From positions 1-24,114 of the forward strand of contig CATYZI010000032.1 in NCBI GenBank assembly GCA_958415625.1: a stretch of DNA of 24,114 bases, written 5' to 3'. Source of the DNA: an uncultured Collinsella sp. (lineage in GTDB: Bacteria; Actinomycetota; Coriobacteriia; Coriobacteriales; Coriobacteriaceae). Below the pieces are notes generated by a model. It saw only the letters and a list, made by a program, of their open reading frames with translations, ran no database searches and was not told the origin of the DNA. Positions 1 to 7,862 of this stretch are shown here, piece after piece. The stretch's first letter is position 1. Each line of letters begins with the position of its first letter. Position numbers and translations under genes: made by a program.

Positions 1-64
1 AGCTGCGGGAACGGCCTATTAGCTCAATGTGTTCGGCTGAGATCGGAAATCAACCGGACAAAGG

Positions 65-86
65 GACAAAGGGGCTGCCCTTTGTC
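65..86. repeat. Small hairpin near window start
   Basis: Nine-base arms GACAAAGGG (65-73) and CCCTTTGTC (78-86) enclose a 4-nt loop. No T-run follows on either strand, so it is not a convincing intrinsic terminator. It may be the 3' end of an upstream gene outside the window, or a distant relative of the GGGGACAG hairpins found further right. Its role is not known. Confidence 0.4.
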
Positions 87-111
87 GCATCCAAAATATT
101 GCCTTTACGTG

Positions 112-160
112 TTGATACACACGGTGTGCAATAATACTCGCACTGTGCAATAGCGCACAG
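112..160 (+). promoter_or_regulatory. Promoter/operator region of the TetR-type gene
   Basis: An imperfect 23-bp palindrome at 112-134 is centred on CACAC-G-GTGTG. A second palindrome has arms CTGTGC (143-148) and GCACAG (155-160). The word TGTGCAATA occurs twice, at 125-133 and 144-152. A TTGATA box (112-117) could be a -35 element, with a TA-rich stretch around 131-138 as a weak -10. Paired palindromes just upstream of a TetR-family gene are typical of autoregulation; that these are its operators is inference. Confidence 0.4.
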
Positions 161-181
161 GCTGAGTAACAAGGAGGACGC

Positions 182-892
182 TTGTCCCAGCTCGAGAAAT
201 GCGATCGCCGATCCCTTCGCTCGCAGCGTGCCCTTCGCCAGGCACTTGCCAGCGAGCTTGCCGAAAGCGGCGACCTTTCGCGCATTAATGTCGCGTCGCT
301 CACCGAGCGCGCTGGTCTTACGCGCCGCACGTTCTATTCGCACTACCGCGATATTCCCGACTTTATCAATCAAATCGAGGACGGCTTGCTGGCCGAGATC
401 CGTGAGCGCATTGAGCTCATCACCGCAGCTCAGCTGCCTGATCTCTATCACAACATCGATGAGCTCGAGCCGGCGCCCGGTTCGGTTGAGCTGCTGCGTT
501 ATCTTGCGGCCAACCGCGACTTAATCGGTGCGCTGCTGGGTCCGGGCGGCGACCAGGCCTTCATTAAAAGGATCATCGATACCGCGCGTGAGGCTGTGGT
601 GCCGCGTGCGCAGACGGGCATTTTGGGCCTGGCGCTGGGCACGTTCTTTGACTACTACGTCACCTACGTCGTGAGCGCCGAGGTCGGCATGATTCAGCGC
701 TGGTTTGAGCGTGGGCTCACCGAATCGCCCGAGGCCATGGCGCGCATTATGACGGTGCTCGCTTTTGTTCGCCCTGGTGACCTGTATGGCCAACCCATCG
801 ATATCAACGTGCCGGAATACGGCATGAAGCTATTGAACTTGCAGCTCGAGGATGCGGCCGACACTGCCGCAACCGTCGAGTCCAACAACTAA
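182..892 (+). CDS. TetR/AcrR-family transcriptional regulator
   Basis: A 236-residue DNA-binding regulator. The N-terminal helix-turn-helix lies at about residues 37-57 (INVASLTERAGLTRRTFYSH), a good match to the TetR pattern in which the recognition helix ends in TFYxHY. The C-terminal part is all-helical, as expected for a ligand/dimerisation domain, and resembles the TetR_C_8 group, but no ligand can be deduced. The start is TTG at 182, chosen because AAGGAGG (171-177) lies 4 nt upstream. It is followed 11 bp later by the large dehydratase-activase-like gene, so the two are probably co-transcribed, and the regulator may control that gene and itself through the palindromes at 112-160. Family is sure, target is inferred. 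Confidence 0.88.
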   Translation: MSQLEKCDRRSLRSQRALRQALASELAESGDLSRINVASLTERAGLTRRTFYSHYRDIPDFINQIEDGLLAEIRERIELITAAQLPDLYHNIDELEPAPGSVELLRYLAANRDLIGALLGPGGDQAFIKRIIDTAREAVVPRAQTGILGLALGTFFDYYVTYVVSAEVGMIQRWFERGLTESPEAMARIMTVLAFVRPGDLYGQPIDINVPEYGMKLLNLQLEDAADTAATVESNN

Positions 893-903
893 GAGGAGAG
901 ACA

Positions 904-3900
904 ATGAGCAAACTCGTCGAGGGCATCAAGGATCGTGTGGTCGCTGCCGCACGCGAGGCCGCGCCCGCCGTGGTGGACGCGGCGCAGAAGGTCGCGACCG
1001 CGGCAGCCGAGAAAGTTGCCGAGGCAGTTGCCGATGCCAAGAACGCGGCAGGGGAGACGTCCATCGCTAGCGAGCCCGCCACCGCCGCTGAGCCCGTAGC
1101 CGCCTCCCACGCCCCCGAAGGCGCGATCTTCAACCCCGATGCCGCCCGTGGCAACCTGCACCTGGGCATTGACGTGGGCTCCACCACCGTTAAGCTCGCC
1201 GTGCTCAACGACGACAACCAGATCGTCTACGCCAAGTACCAGCGCCATCACACCGACGTCCGTGCCTGCGCCCGCGACCTGTTCGAGGGTGCCGCGACCG
1301 TGCTGCCGACGGCCCAGATGACCTGCGCCATTACCGGCTCGGGCGGCCTGCTGCTGTCCCAGTGGCTCGACCTGGAGTTTGTCCAGGAGGTCATCGCCAG
1401 CAAACGCGCCGTCGAGACCCTTATCCCGGCCACCGATGTCGCCATCGAGCTGGGCGGTGAGGACGCCAAGATCATCTACTTTGACAACGGCATCGAGCAG
1501 CGCATGAACGGCACCTGCGCCGGCGGCACGGGCGCGTTCATCGATCAGATGGCCACTCTGCTGCACACCGACGCGAGCGGCCTCAACGAGCTCGCGGCCA
1601 ACGCCACCACCATCTATCCCATCGCCAGTCGCTGCGGCGTATTTGCCAAGACCGACGTGCAGCCGCTCCTCAACGAGGGCGCCCGCCCCGAGGACGTCGC
1701 CGCTTCCATCTTCCAGGCCGTCGTGACCCAGACCATCTCGGGCCTGGCGTGCGGCCGTCCCATTCGCGGTAACGTCGCCTTCCTGGGCGGCCCGCTGCAG
1801 TATCTCTCCGAGTTGCGCCATCGCTTCTACCTCACGCTCAACCTGGACGAGGAGCACCGCATTGTGCCCCAAAACGCCCACCTGTTTGTGGCGAGCGGCG
1901 CTGCCATGGCGCACGAGTCCAACAAGCTCAGCACGTTCCCGCAGCTTATCGAGGCCATCGACAGCCTGGGTGACACACAGGGTGCCGAGGTCGAGCGCCT
2001 GGATCCGCTCTTTGCCACCGACGAGGACTTTGCTGAGTTCAAGAACCGCCACGACAAGGAAGTCGTCCCCAAGGGCAAGCTCGACGGCTACACCGGCCGC
2101 GTGTTCATCGGCATCGACGCCGGCTCCACCACCATGAAGGCCGCACTTGTGGGCGAGGACGGTCAGCTGCTGCACACTTGGTATGGCAACAACAACGGTG
2201 ACATCCTGGGCACGGCCAAGGTCATCATGGCCGATTTCTACAACCACATCCCCGCCGGCTGCACCATCGGCCACGTGACCACCACGGGCTACGGCGAGGC
2301 GCTGCTCATCGAGGCCCTCAAGGCTGACTCCGGCGAGATCGAGACCGTTGCGCACCTGCGCGGCGCCAAGGCGTTCCTGCCCGGCGTCGAGTTTATTCTG
2401 GACATCGGCGGCCAGGACATGAAGTGCCTGCGCGTCAAGGACGGCGTGATTGAGCACATCATGCTCAACGAGGCCTGCTCATCGGGCTGCGGCAGCTTTA
2501 TCGAGAGCTTCGCCGTGTCCATGAACATGGACGTGCGCGCGTTCGCCGATGCCGCCATCCATGCCAAGGCCCCGGTCGATTTGGGCAGCCGCTGCACGGT
2601 CTTTATGAACTCGCGCGTCAAGCAGGCGCAAAAGGAAGGTGCCACGGTGGGCGACATCGCGGCCGGCCTGTCCTATTCCGTCATCAAGAACGCCCTGTTC
2701 AAGGTCATTAAGCTGCGCGACCCCAAGGAGATTGGCAGCCAAGTGATCGTCCAGGGCGGCACCTTTATGTCCGACGCCACGCTGCGCGCGTTTGAGCAGC
2801 TCACCGGCGTTCATGCCGTGCGTCCCGACATCGCCGGCTGCATGGGCGCCTACGGTGCGGCCTTGCTCGCCCGCGATCGCGCCGGCGCCGACGGCACCTC
2901 GACCATTCTTTCTGCCGAGGACATCGCGCACCTCACCGTGACGCAAAAGCATGTCCGCTGCGGTCGCTGCTCCAACAACTGCCAGCTTACCGTCAACGAC
3001 TTTGGCGGCGGTAGGCGCTTCATTACCGGCAACCGCTGCGAGAAGGGCGCCGGCCACAAAAAGCAAAAGACCGAGGCCCCCAACCTCTTTAAAAAGAAGA
3101 ACGAGCTGCTCTTTGACCGCGAGGTACTGAGCCCCGACGAGGCCCCGCGTGGTACCGTCGGCATCCCGCGCGCGCTCAACATGTACGAGAACTACCCCTT
3201 CTGGCATGCGTTCTTTACGCGCCTGGGCTTTAGCGTACAGCTGTCCGACCAGTCGAGCAAAAAGACCTACCAGGCGGGCATCGAGTCCATGCCGTCCGAG
3301 AGCGTGTGCTATCCGGCCAAGATGAGCCACGGCCACGTGATGAACCTTATCGACCGCGATGTCGACTTCATCTGGATGCCGTGCGTGCGTTGGGAGCGCA
3401 AGGAGGACCCGACCGCCGGCAACTGTTACAACTGCCCCATCGTCATGAGCTACCCCACGGCGTTGGCACTCAACATCGACGAGATCCGCGAGCAGAACAT
3501 CGAGTTCCTGTACCCGTTTGTGCCCTATCACGACAAGACCGAGCTCAAGCGCCGTCTGTACCAGGTGCTCGCCGTCGACCGTGTGGCCGATGCGCAAGCC
3601 GGTCGCGGTCGCGTGCGTGGACCCAAGATCACGCGCTCCGAGGTCGATGCCGCCGTCAACGCTGCCTTTGAGGCCGATGCACGTTTCCACGAGGACATCC
3701 AGACCATGGGCGAGGAGGCTCTTAAGTGGGTCGAGGACCACGGTGGCCACGGCATTGTGCTCGCCGGCCGCCCCTACCACAACGACCCCGAGATCAACCA
3801 TGCCCTGCCCGAGCTTATCTCGAGCTTTGGCTTTGCGGTCTTTACCGAGGATTCGCTTGCGCACCTGGTGAAGCCCGAGCGTCCGATTCGCGTCGTCGAC

Positions 3901-5685
3901 CAGTGGATGTACCACAGCCGCCTGTACGCCGTCGCCCGTTTTGTGACGATGCGCAACGACCTGGACCTGATCCAGCTCAACTCCTTCGGCTGCGGCCTCG
4001 ATGCCCTGACCACCGACCAGGTGCAGGAGATCCTGGAGGCCAGTGGCAAGATCTACACCGTGCTCAAGATCGACGAGGTGTCCAACCTGGGTGCTGCGCG
4101 CATCCGAATCCGCTCGCTCATGGCGGCGCTCAAGGACCAGGAGGCCGAGCGCTTGGCCGAGGCCACGGCCGCGGGCGAGGTCTTTGAGCAGGGCGATGCC
4201 GCGCCGGTGGCGCCCTCCACGGATGCCCCCGCGTTCGCGAGCCGCAAGTACACGTTCGAGGCACAGCGTGAGAGCGCCACGACCGCATGGCCCAAGGTGC
4301 CCTTTACCGAGCAGATGCGCGACGAGGGCTACACCATCCTGTGTCCGCAGATGGCGCCGATCCACTTTGACCTGGTCAAAGAGGTGTTTCGCGGTGCCGG
4401 CTACAACTTGGAGCTGCTGCCCTCGACCGACCACGATGCCGTCGAGGCCGGCCTGCGCTACGTGAACAACGACATCTGCTATCCGTCGATCCTGGTGACC
4501 GGCCAGATTATGGAGGCCATTGAGAGCGGTCGGTACGACCTGTCCAAGACGGCCGTGGTTATCAGCCAGACCGGCGGCGGCTGCCGTGCCACCAACTACA
4601 TCGCACTCATCCGCAAGGCGCTGCGCGAGAGCGGTCACCCCGAGATTCCGGTGATCTCGCTTTCGGCTGTGGCGCTCGGCGAAGACAACCCCGGCTTTAA
4701 GCTGACGCCGGCGCTGCTTAAGCAGGCGGTCTACGCGGTGCTCTTCGGCGACGTGATGATGCAGATGCTCTACCGCTGCCGCCCGTACGAGGTCACGCCC
4801 GGCGCCACTAACGCGCTCTACGAGCAGTACATGGCGCGCGCCCGCAAGCTGGCGCCCAAGTTCAACCGCCACAACTACACCAAGCTGTGCCGCGAGGCCA
4901 TCCGCGCGTTTGACACCATGCCGCTCGTGGGCGAGGGTACCAAGCCGCGCGTGGGCGTGGTCGGCGAGATTCTGGTCAAGTTCCACCCCACAGCCAACAA
5001 CCACGTGGTTGACGTTATCGAGCGCGAGGGCTGCGAGGCCGTAGTGCCGGGCCTGCTCGACTTCTTCCTGTACTCCATGAGCAACGCCGAGCTGCAGAAG
5101 GACGAGCTGGGTAGCTCTGCTACAACGCGTGCGGGCATGCAGGCGCTCATCAAGCTTGTGGACTGGATGCGTACGCCGGTGGAGGAGATGCTCGAAAAGT
5201 CCCGCCGCTTCGAGGCACCCGAGCGCATCGGCACCATGGCCGACAAGGCCCGCACGGTGCTTTCGGTGTGCAACAACATGGGCGAGGGCTGGCTGCTCAC
5301 GGCCGAGATGCTCGACCTGATCGATCATGGCGCGCCCAACATCATCTGCACGCAGCCCTTCGCCTGCCTGCCCAACCACGTGGTGGGCAAGGCCGTGATC
5401 AAGGAGCTGCGCCGCCAGCACCCTGAGAGCAACATTGTCGCGGTGGACTACGACCCCGGCGCGTCCGAGGTCAACCAGCTCAACCGCATTAAGCTCATGA
5501 TCAGTGTGGCCAAGGAGAACATGCGCGCCGGTAAGGGCTTTAAGCTCGAGAAGGTGGCGCCGCTCGCGATGGACGAGGTCACCGGCCAGATGCGTGCTCA
5601 TGACGGCTGTGTGAGCTGCGGGCCGGCCAGCGAGGAGGCCGTGGCATCGGTCGCCGAGCGTCTGGGACGCGGCATTAAGAAGTAG
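904..5685 (+). CDS. Single-chain 2-hydroxyacyl-CoA dehydratase activase/reductase-like protein (two BadF/BcrA ATPase domains + DUF2229)
   Basis: A 1593-residue cytoplasmic protein. Residues 1-85 are an Ala/Lys/Glu-rich helical extension. Two ASKHA-type ATPase domains follow: the first with its phosphate loop at about 87 (GIDVGSTTVKL), the second at about 402 (GIDAGSTTMKA). Each carries the two cysteine positions that bind the bridging [4Fe-4S] cluster in HgdC-type activators: C205/C244 and C525/C564. A cysteine set C686-x2-C689-x3-C693...C712 links to a DUF2229 domain starting near 750 (C802, C827, C841, C844). A second HgdB-like part begins near 1133 (C1192), and the chain ends with C1569-x2-C1572. 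Known activators use ATP to push a low-potential electron into a dehydratase or reductase; the substrate of this fused family is not established. Start ATG follows GAGGAGAG; the gene ends before a strong terminator. Confidence 0.88.
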   Translation: MSKLVEGIKDRVVAAAREAAPAVVDAAQKVATAAAEKVAEAVADAKNAAGETSIASEPATAAEPVAASHAPEGAIFNPDAARGNLHLGIDVGSTTVKLAVLNDDNQIVYAKYQRHHTDVRACARDLFEGAATVLPTAQMTCAITGSGGLLLSQWLDLEFVQEVIASKRAVETLIPATDVAIELGGEDAKIIYFDNGIEQRMNGTCAGGTGAFIDQMATLLHTDASGLNELAANATTIYPIASRCGVFAKTDVQPLLNEGARPEDVAASIFQAVVTQTISGLACGRPIRGNVAFLGGPLQYLSELRHRFYLTLNLDEEHRIVPQNAHLFVASGAAMAHESNKLSTFPQLIEAIDSLGDTQGAEVERLDPLFATDEDFAEFKNRHDKEVVPKGKLDGYTGRVFIGIDAGSTTMKAALVGEDGQLLHTWYGNNNGDILGTAKVIMADFYNHIPAGCTIGHVTTTGYGEALLIEALKADSGEIETVAHLRGAKAFLPGVEFILDIGGQDMKCLRVKDGVIEHIMLNEACSSGCGSFIESFAVSMNMDVRAFADAAIHAKAPVDLGSRCTVFMNSRVKQAQKEGATVGDIAAGLSYSVIKNALFKVIKLRDPKEIGSQVIVQGGTFMSDATLRAFEQLTGVHAVRPDIAGCMGAYGAALLARDRAGADGTSTILSAEDIAHLTVTQKHVRCGRCSNNCQLTVNDFGGGRRFITGNRCEKGAGHKKQKTEAPNLFKKKNELLFDREVLSPDEAPRGTVGIPRALNMYENYPFWHAFFTRLGFSVQLSDQSSKKTYQAGIESMPSESVCYPAKMSHGHVMNLIDRDVDFIWMPCVRWERKEDPTAGNCYNCPIVMSYPTALALNIDEIREQNIEFLYPFVPYHDKTELKRRLYQVLAVDRVADAQAGRGRVRGPKITRSEVDAAVNAAFEADARFHEDIQTMGEEALKWVEDHGGHGIVLAGRPYHNDPEINHALPELISSFGFAVFTEDSLAHLVKPERPIRVVDQWMYHSRLYAVARFVTMRNDLDLIQLNSFGCGLDALTTDQVQEILEASGKIYTVLKIDEVSNLGAARIRIRSLMAALKDQEAERLAEATAAGEVFEQGDAAPVAPSTDAPAFASRKYTFEAQRESATTAWPKVPFTEQMRDEGYTILCPQMAPIHFDLVKEVFRGAGYNLELLPSTDHDAVEAGLRYVNNDICYPSILVTGQIMEAIESGRYDLSKTAVVISQTGGGCRATNYIALIRKALRESGHPEIPVISLSAVALGEDNPGFKLTPALLKQAVYAVLFGDVMMQMLYRCRPYEVTPGATNALYEQYMARARKLAPKFNRHNYTKLCREAIRAFDTMPLVGEGTKPRVGVVGEILVKFHPTANNHVVDVIEREGCEAVVPGLLDFFLYSMSNAELQKDELGSSATTRAGMQALIKLVDWMRTPVEEMLEKSRRFEAPERIGTMADKARTVLSVCNNMGEGWLLTAEMLDLIDHGAPNIICTQPFACLPNHVVGKAVIKELRRQHPESNIVAVDYDPGASEVNQLNRIKLMISVAKENMRAGKGFKLEKVAPLAMDEVTGQMRAHDGCVSCGPASEEAVASVAERLGRGIKK

Positions 5686-5713
5686 CTGGCCTGCTATGGG
5701 CTAGATATGGGAC

Positions 5714-5751
5714 AAACGGGTGGCAGCCGTACCGGTTACCATCCGTTTTTT
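5714..5751 (+). terminator. Rho-independent terminator after the activase-like gene
   Basis: The arms AAACGGGTGG (5714-5723) and CCATCCGTTT (5739-5748) pair over ten positions with one G-T wobble, around a 15-nt loop, and the T-run extends to 5751. It lies 29 bp after the stop codon and should end the TetR/activase transcript. Confidence 0.85.
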
Positions 5752-5803
5752 ACTGGATATCTGTTGCGTAAACGGTCCAACTATCACCCCCTGCGAACTT
5801 AGA

Positions 5804-5934
5804 TTTCGGAAGTATGCGGCAAAATTTGAATAGGCCGAGCACACTGGATATGCCCAAGCTTTGTACCTGCGGTTTTATTGGTGAAAAACCGGGGTGTGCT
5901 CGAGGGCTCCGGAATTTGCCGCATACTTCCGAAA
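5804..5934. repeat. 131-bp inverted-repeat element (41-nt arms, MITE- or structured-RNA-like)
   Basis: The arms lie at 5804-5844 and 5894-5934. The outer 20 nt (TTTCGGAAGTATGCGGCAAA and its complement) pair perfectly, the next 13 nt largely do not, and the inner 8 nt (GAGCACAC/GTGTGCTC) pair again. The 49-nt spacer contains a further hairpin with arms CGGTTTT (5870-5876) and AAAACCG (5885-5891). No transposase gene or clear target-site duplication is present. The layout fits a small non-autonomous mobile element or an intergenic structured RNA; which one cannot be settled from one copy. Confidence 0.6.
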
Positions 5935-6033
5935 ACAACGTCTCGGTGGCACCAAAAATTGCCTCCAGAACCCTGAGATAATGAACATATGTAGCCGTTC
6001 GCCGCAAATTATCGTCCGTTCATGGAACCTATC

Positions 6034-6068
6034 TCCAACGAGTTGTAACCATATGGTTTGATGTTGGA
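6034..6068. promoter_or_regulatory. Nested palindrome upstream of the small membrane protein gene
   Basis: A perfect 12-bp palindrome AACCATATGGTT (6047-6058) lies inside outer arms TCCAAC (6034-6039) and GTTGGA (6063-6068). This symmetry about 60 bp before the leader ORF resembles an operator for a dimeric regulator. No regulator gene adjoins it, so the binding protein is unknown. Confidence 0.35.
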
Positions 6069-6127
6069 AACATATGATTGCCGGCAGGCCGTAGGTGACG
6101 TTTGCGCTGATATCGGAGGTACCAAGT

Positions 6128-6166
6128 ATGTTTCGTACTCCGTTAAACAAGTATCGGGCTGGCTAA
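6128..6166 (+). CDS. Putative 12-residue leader peptide ORF
   Basis: ATG at 6128 opens a 12-codon frame (MFRTPLNKYRAG) that stops with TAA at 6164-6166. It has a good ribosome site, GGAGGT at 6115-6120, 7 nt before the ATG. The next gene starts at 6168, only 1 nt after this stop, and has no ribosome site of its own, so its translation is likely coupled to this ORF. The peptide shows no run of one amino acid that would suggest classic attenuation. Whether the peptide itself has a role is unknown; the frame is seen, the coupling is inferred. Confidence 0.5.
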   Translation: MFRTPLNKYRAG

Positions 6167-6167
6167 C

Positions 6168-6617
6168 ATGAGCCGCCGTTTTGTCTCGATAACCCTTGCA
6201 GTGGTCTGCCTGGCTGTGCTCCTGGGCGCTACAGGGCTGTTTGCTATAAGCCGAGAAACGTCCTATATGCAGGAATGCGTTTCCGAAGGCTTTGCCATTG
6301 ACGGTTACTATCGGGATGACAAAACGAGTCGGGAAACCCTGGCTTTTCTTGAGGAGGACAACTGTCGATGGCAGCTGGTCGACCAAGACGGAATCTGCAC
6401 AGACGGGCAGTTTAAGCGTACGGATGACCCCAACATCCTGTTATTAAAGAAGGAAAACGGTGAAGAATTCGGTACGGTCCACGTGGCGTATATTTCGCGT
6501 CGACGCGATCAGGGTTGGCTCTACCTATTTAGAGATACCAAGGTGACCCGCTTTAATCTGGTGAGCACTTATCCGGCGTTTATGGTGGAGTCCGGCGATG
6601 TCGATGTGGAAAGTTGA
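6168..6617 (+). CDS. Small membrane-anchored or secreted protein of unknown function
   Basis: A 149-residue protein I do not recognise. Residues 1-30 are a basic start followed by one hydrophobic segment (FVSITLAVVCLAVLLGATGLFA), either an uncleaved anchor or a signal peptide; no lipobox cysteine is apparent. The rest is polar, mixed strand-like sequence, probably outside the cell, with two cysteines near the middle (in EEDNCRWQ and DGICTDG) that could form a disulfide. A stop in the same frame at 6144 rules out a longer ATG/GTG/TTG start. There is no Shine-Dalgarno site before 6168; the overlapping leader arrangement at 6128-6166 probably supplies ribosomes. Base composition is lower in GC than the neighbouring genes. 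A strong terminator follows. Confidence 0.65.
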   Translation: MSRRFVSITLAVVCLAVLLGATGLFAISRETSYMQECVSEGFAIDGYYRDDKTSRETLAFLEEDNCRWQLVDQDGICTDGQFKRTDDPNILLLKKENGEEFGTVHVAYISRRRDQGWLYLFRDTKVTRFNLVSTYPAFMVESGDVDVES

Positions 6618-6637
6618 TTTACGGCAATAAAGCAGCG

Positions 6638-6675
6638 AGCGGGGGCGCGGTCATGAACTACGCCCCCGCTTTTTG
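6638..6675 (+). terminator. Rho-independent terminator
   Basis: The perfect 10-bp arms AGCGGGGGCG (6638-6647) and CGCCCCCGCT (6661-6670) enclose a 13-nt loop and are followed by TTTT (6671-6674). It ends the small membrane protein gene. On the minus strand the hairpin could also help stop transcription from the DUF389 gene, but the T-run there is poor. Confidence 0.88.
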
Positions 6676-6722
6676 CTCGTATTCGTGCCGCGTCTGCGCC
6701 TCGTCTCGGCCTGCGCCCTGCG

Positions 6723-7862
6723 TTACCTCACATCAAACTCCACGCGATCGAGTTCGGGTACATTGAGGTCGATGAGCTTGCGGGCGACGCGGCGATCGTG
6801 TGCCCCAAGTGCCTCGCTCGTTGTCACATGGGCGACAATCTCGCGCTCGACGATGCCCTCCTCGTCGCCTTCGGTGGCCGAGGTCTCGACGGCGACGGTG
6901 TAATCCTTAAAGCCTGGCAGCACCGCGGCAAGCTCGCGCGTGGTCTCGGTGACGCCGTAGCCGTCCTGCACGCCGGCCTGCGCCGAGCCAATGGAGCCTG
7001 CGGTCATAACGATGCAGGGGATGGCAAAGATTACCGTGCCCACAATGATGCGGCGGCGCACTTTGCGCGACAGCTCGTTGACCTCGGCATTTTCCTCGGC
7101 GGTTACAATGCCGTCGCCGTTGAGGTCGCGCTTGAGTGGCACGCGCAAAAGAAGCAGCACGGCTTCGGCCGCCAGCGCGATAAAGACCACGTTGATGCCA
7201 AACTCGTAGAGCGCCGAGAGGAAGAGCGGCCCGTTTGCGATGGCGATGCCGTAGCCCGCCGCGCACAGGGGCGGCATGAGCGCAGTCGCCACGGCCACGC
7301 CGGCGATGAGCGTCGCGGGCTCCTGATCGCGCGAGTTGCCCAGCCCGCCTGCAAAGCCGCCCGCGAGCGCGACGGCAAGGTCCCAGACGGTGGGTGTCGA
7401 GTTATCGATGATGGCAGCCGTGGTGGTGCCGAGCGGCGAGAGCTTAAAGTACAACGTGGATGTGACCAGGCAAAAGGCCATTTGCAGCGCAAGGCCGGCG
7501 ACGGCTTCGACGGTAATCTCGCGGTCGAGCGTGGCGATGCCATATGCCATGGCAAGGACCGATCCCATAAGCGGGCAGATGAGCATGGCGCCCACGATGG
7601 CGATGTCCGAATCGATATCGAGGCCAATACTTGCGATTAACATCGCGATGATGAGGATGCACAGGTGAGTGCCAGTCAGACGCGCCCCGTTTACAAAACG
7701 CTTGCGGATCACGTGATAGGGTGCGCGTCCCTCGCGAATGTTGAACGCGCGCTTGAGGAAGCGGGTGACGTTTTCCATGGCTTCGCTATGAGCAGGGCGG
7801 ATGCCGTGACGCCGATGATGACGCTCGCGCAGTCGTTCGATCTGTTGCTTGTCGAGTTCCAT
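6723..7862 (-). CDS. DUF389-family multi-pass membrane protein with an EF-hand-like loop
   Basis: A 379-residue integral membrane protein. The polar N-terminus (about 1-60) is followed by a hydrophobic core with the DUF389 hallmark segments GAMLICPLMG and GVAVATALMPPLCAAG, and six or seven likely membrane helices. Between two helices, residues 246-257 read DLNGDGIVTAEE, a canonical 12-residue EF-hand calcium loop (acidic or polar side chains at 1, 3, 5, 9 and 12), flanked by basic residues that suggest a cytoplasmic loop. The C-terminal 90 residues are soluble. I chose the ATG at 7862 because it has GAGGTGG just upstream and because the 49 residues of the longer frame look non-coding. Function of the family is unknown; it stands alone, facing away from the surface protein gene. 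Confidence 0.85.
   Translation of the reverse strand: MELDKQQIERLRERHHRRHGIRPAHSEAMENVTRFLKRAFNIREGRAPYHVIRKRFVNGARLTGTHLCILIIAMLIASIGLDIDSDIAIVGAMLICPLMGSVLAMAYGIATLDREITVEAVAGLALQMAFCLVTSTLYFKLSPLGTTTAAIIDNSTPTVWDLAVALAGGFAGGLGNSRDQEPATLIAGVAVATALMPPLCAAGYGIAIANGPLFLSALYEFGINVVFIALAAEAVLLLLRVPLKRDLNGDGIVTAEENAEVNELSRKVRRRIIVGTVIFAIPCIVMTAGSIGSAQAGVQDGYGVTETTRELAAVLPGFKDYTVAVETSATEGDEEGIVEREIVAHVTTSEALGAHDRRVARKLIDLNVPELDRVEFDVR

Larger units (their letters stand above)
5752..6127. other. Gene-free stretch with inverted-repeat element and palindromes
   Basis: No convincing coding region on either strand; the reading frames here lack ribosome sites and recognisable domains. It is richer in A+T than the flanking genes. 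It holds the 131-bp inverted-repeat element (5804-5934) and the nested palindrome at 6034-6068, both listed separately, and leads into a short leader ORF. Confidence 0.6.

Noticed and set aside
65..86. Hairpin near the window start as a fifth member of the GGGGACAG family
   Set aside because: It contains GGGACAAAGGGG but the 13-nt loop and flanking pattern are absent.
2479..5601. 1040-residue open frame on the minus strand
   Set aside because: It is the antisense shadow of the large activase-like gene, created by high GC in the third codon position; the product has no recognisable domain and no ribosome site.
5750..6150. Two minus-strand frames across the inverted-repeat element
   Set aside because: Neither has a ribosome site or a known domain and both run through the inverted repeat, which explains their similar peptide pieces.
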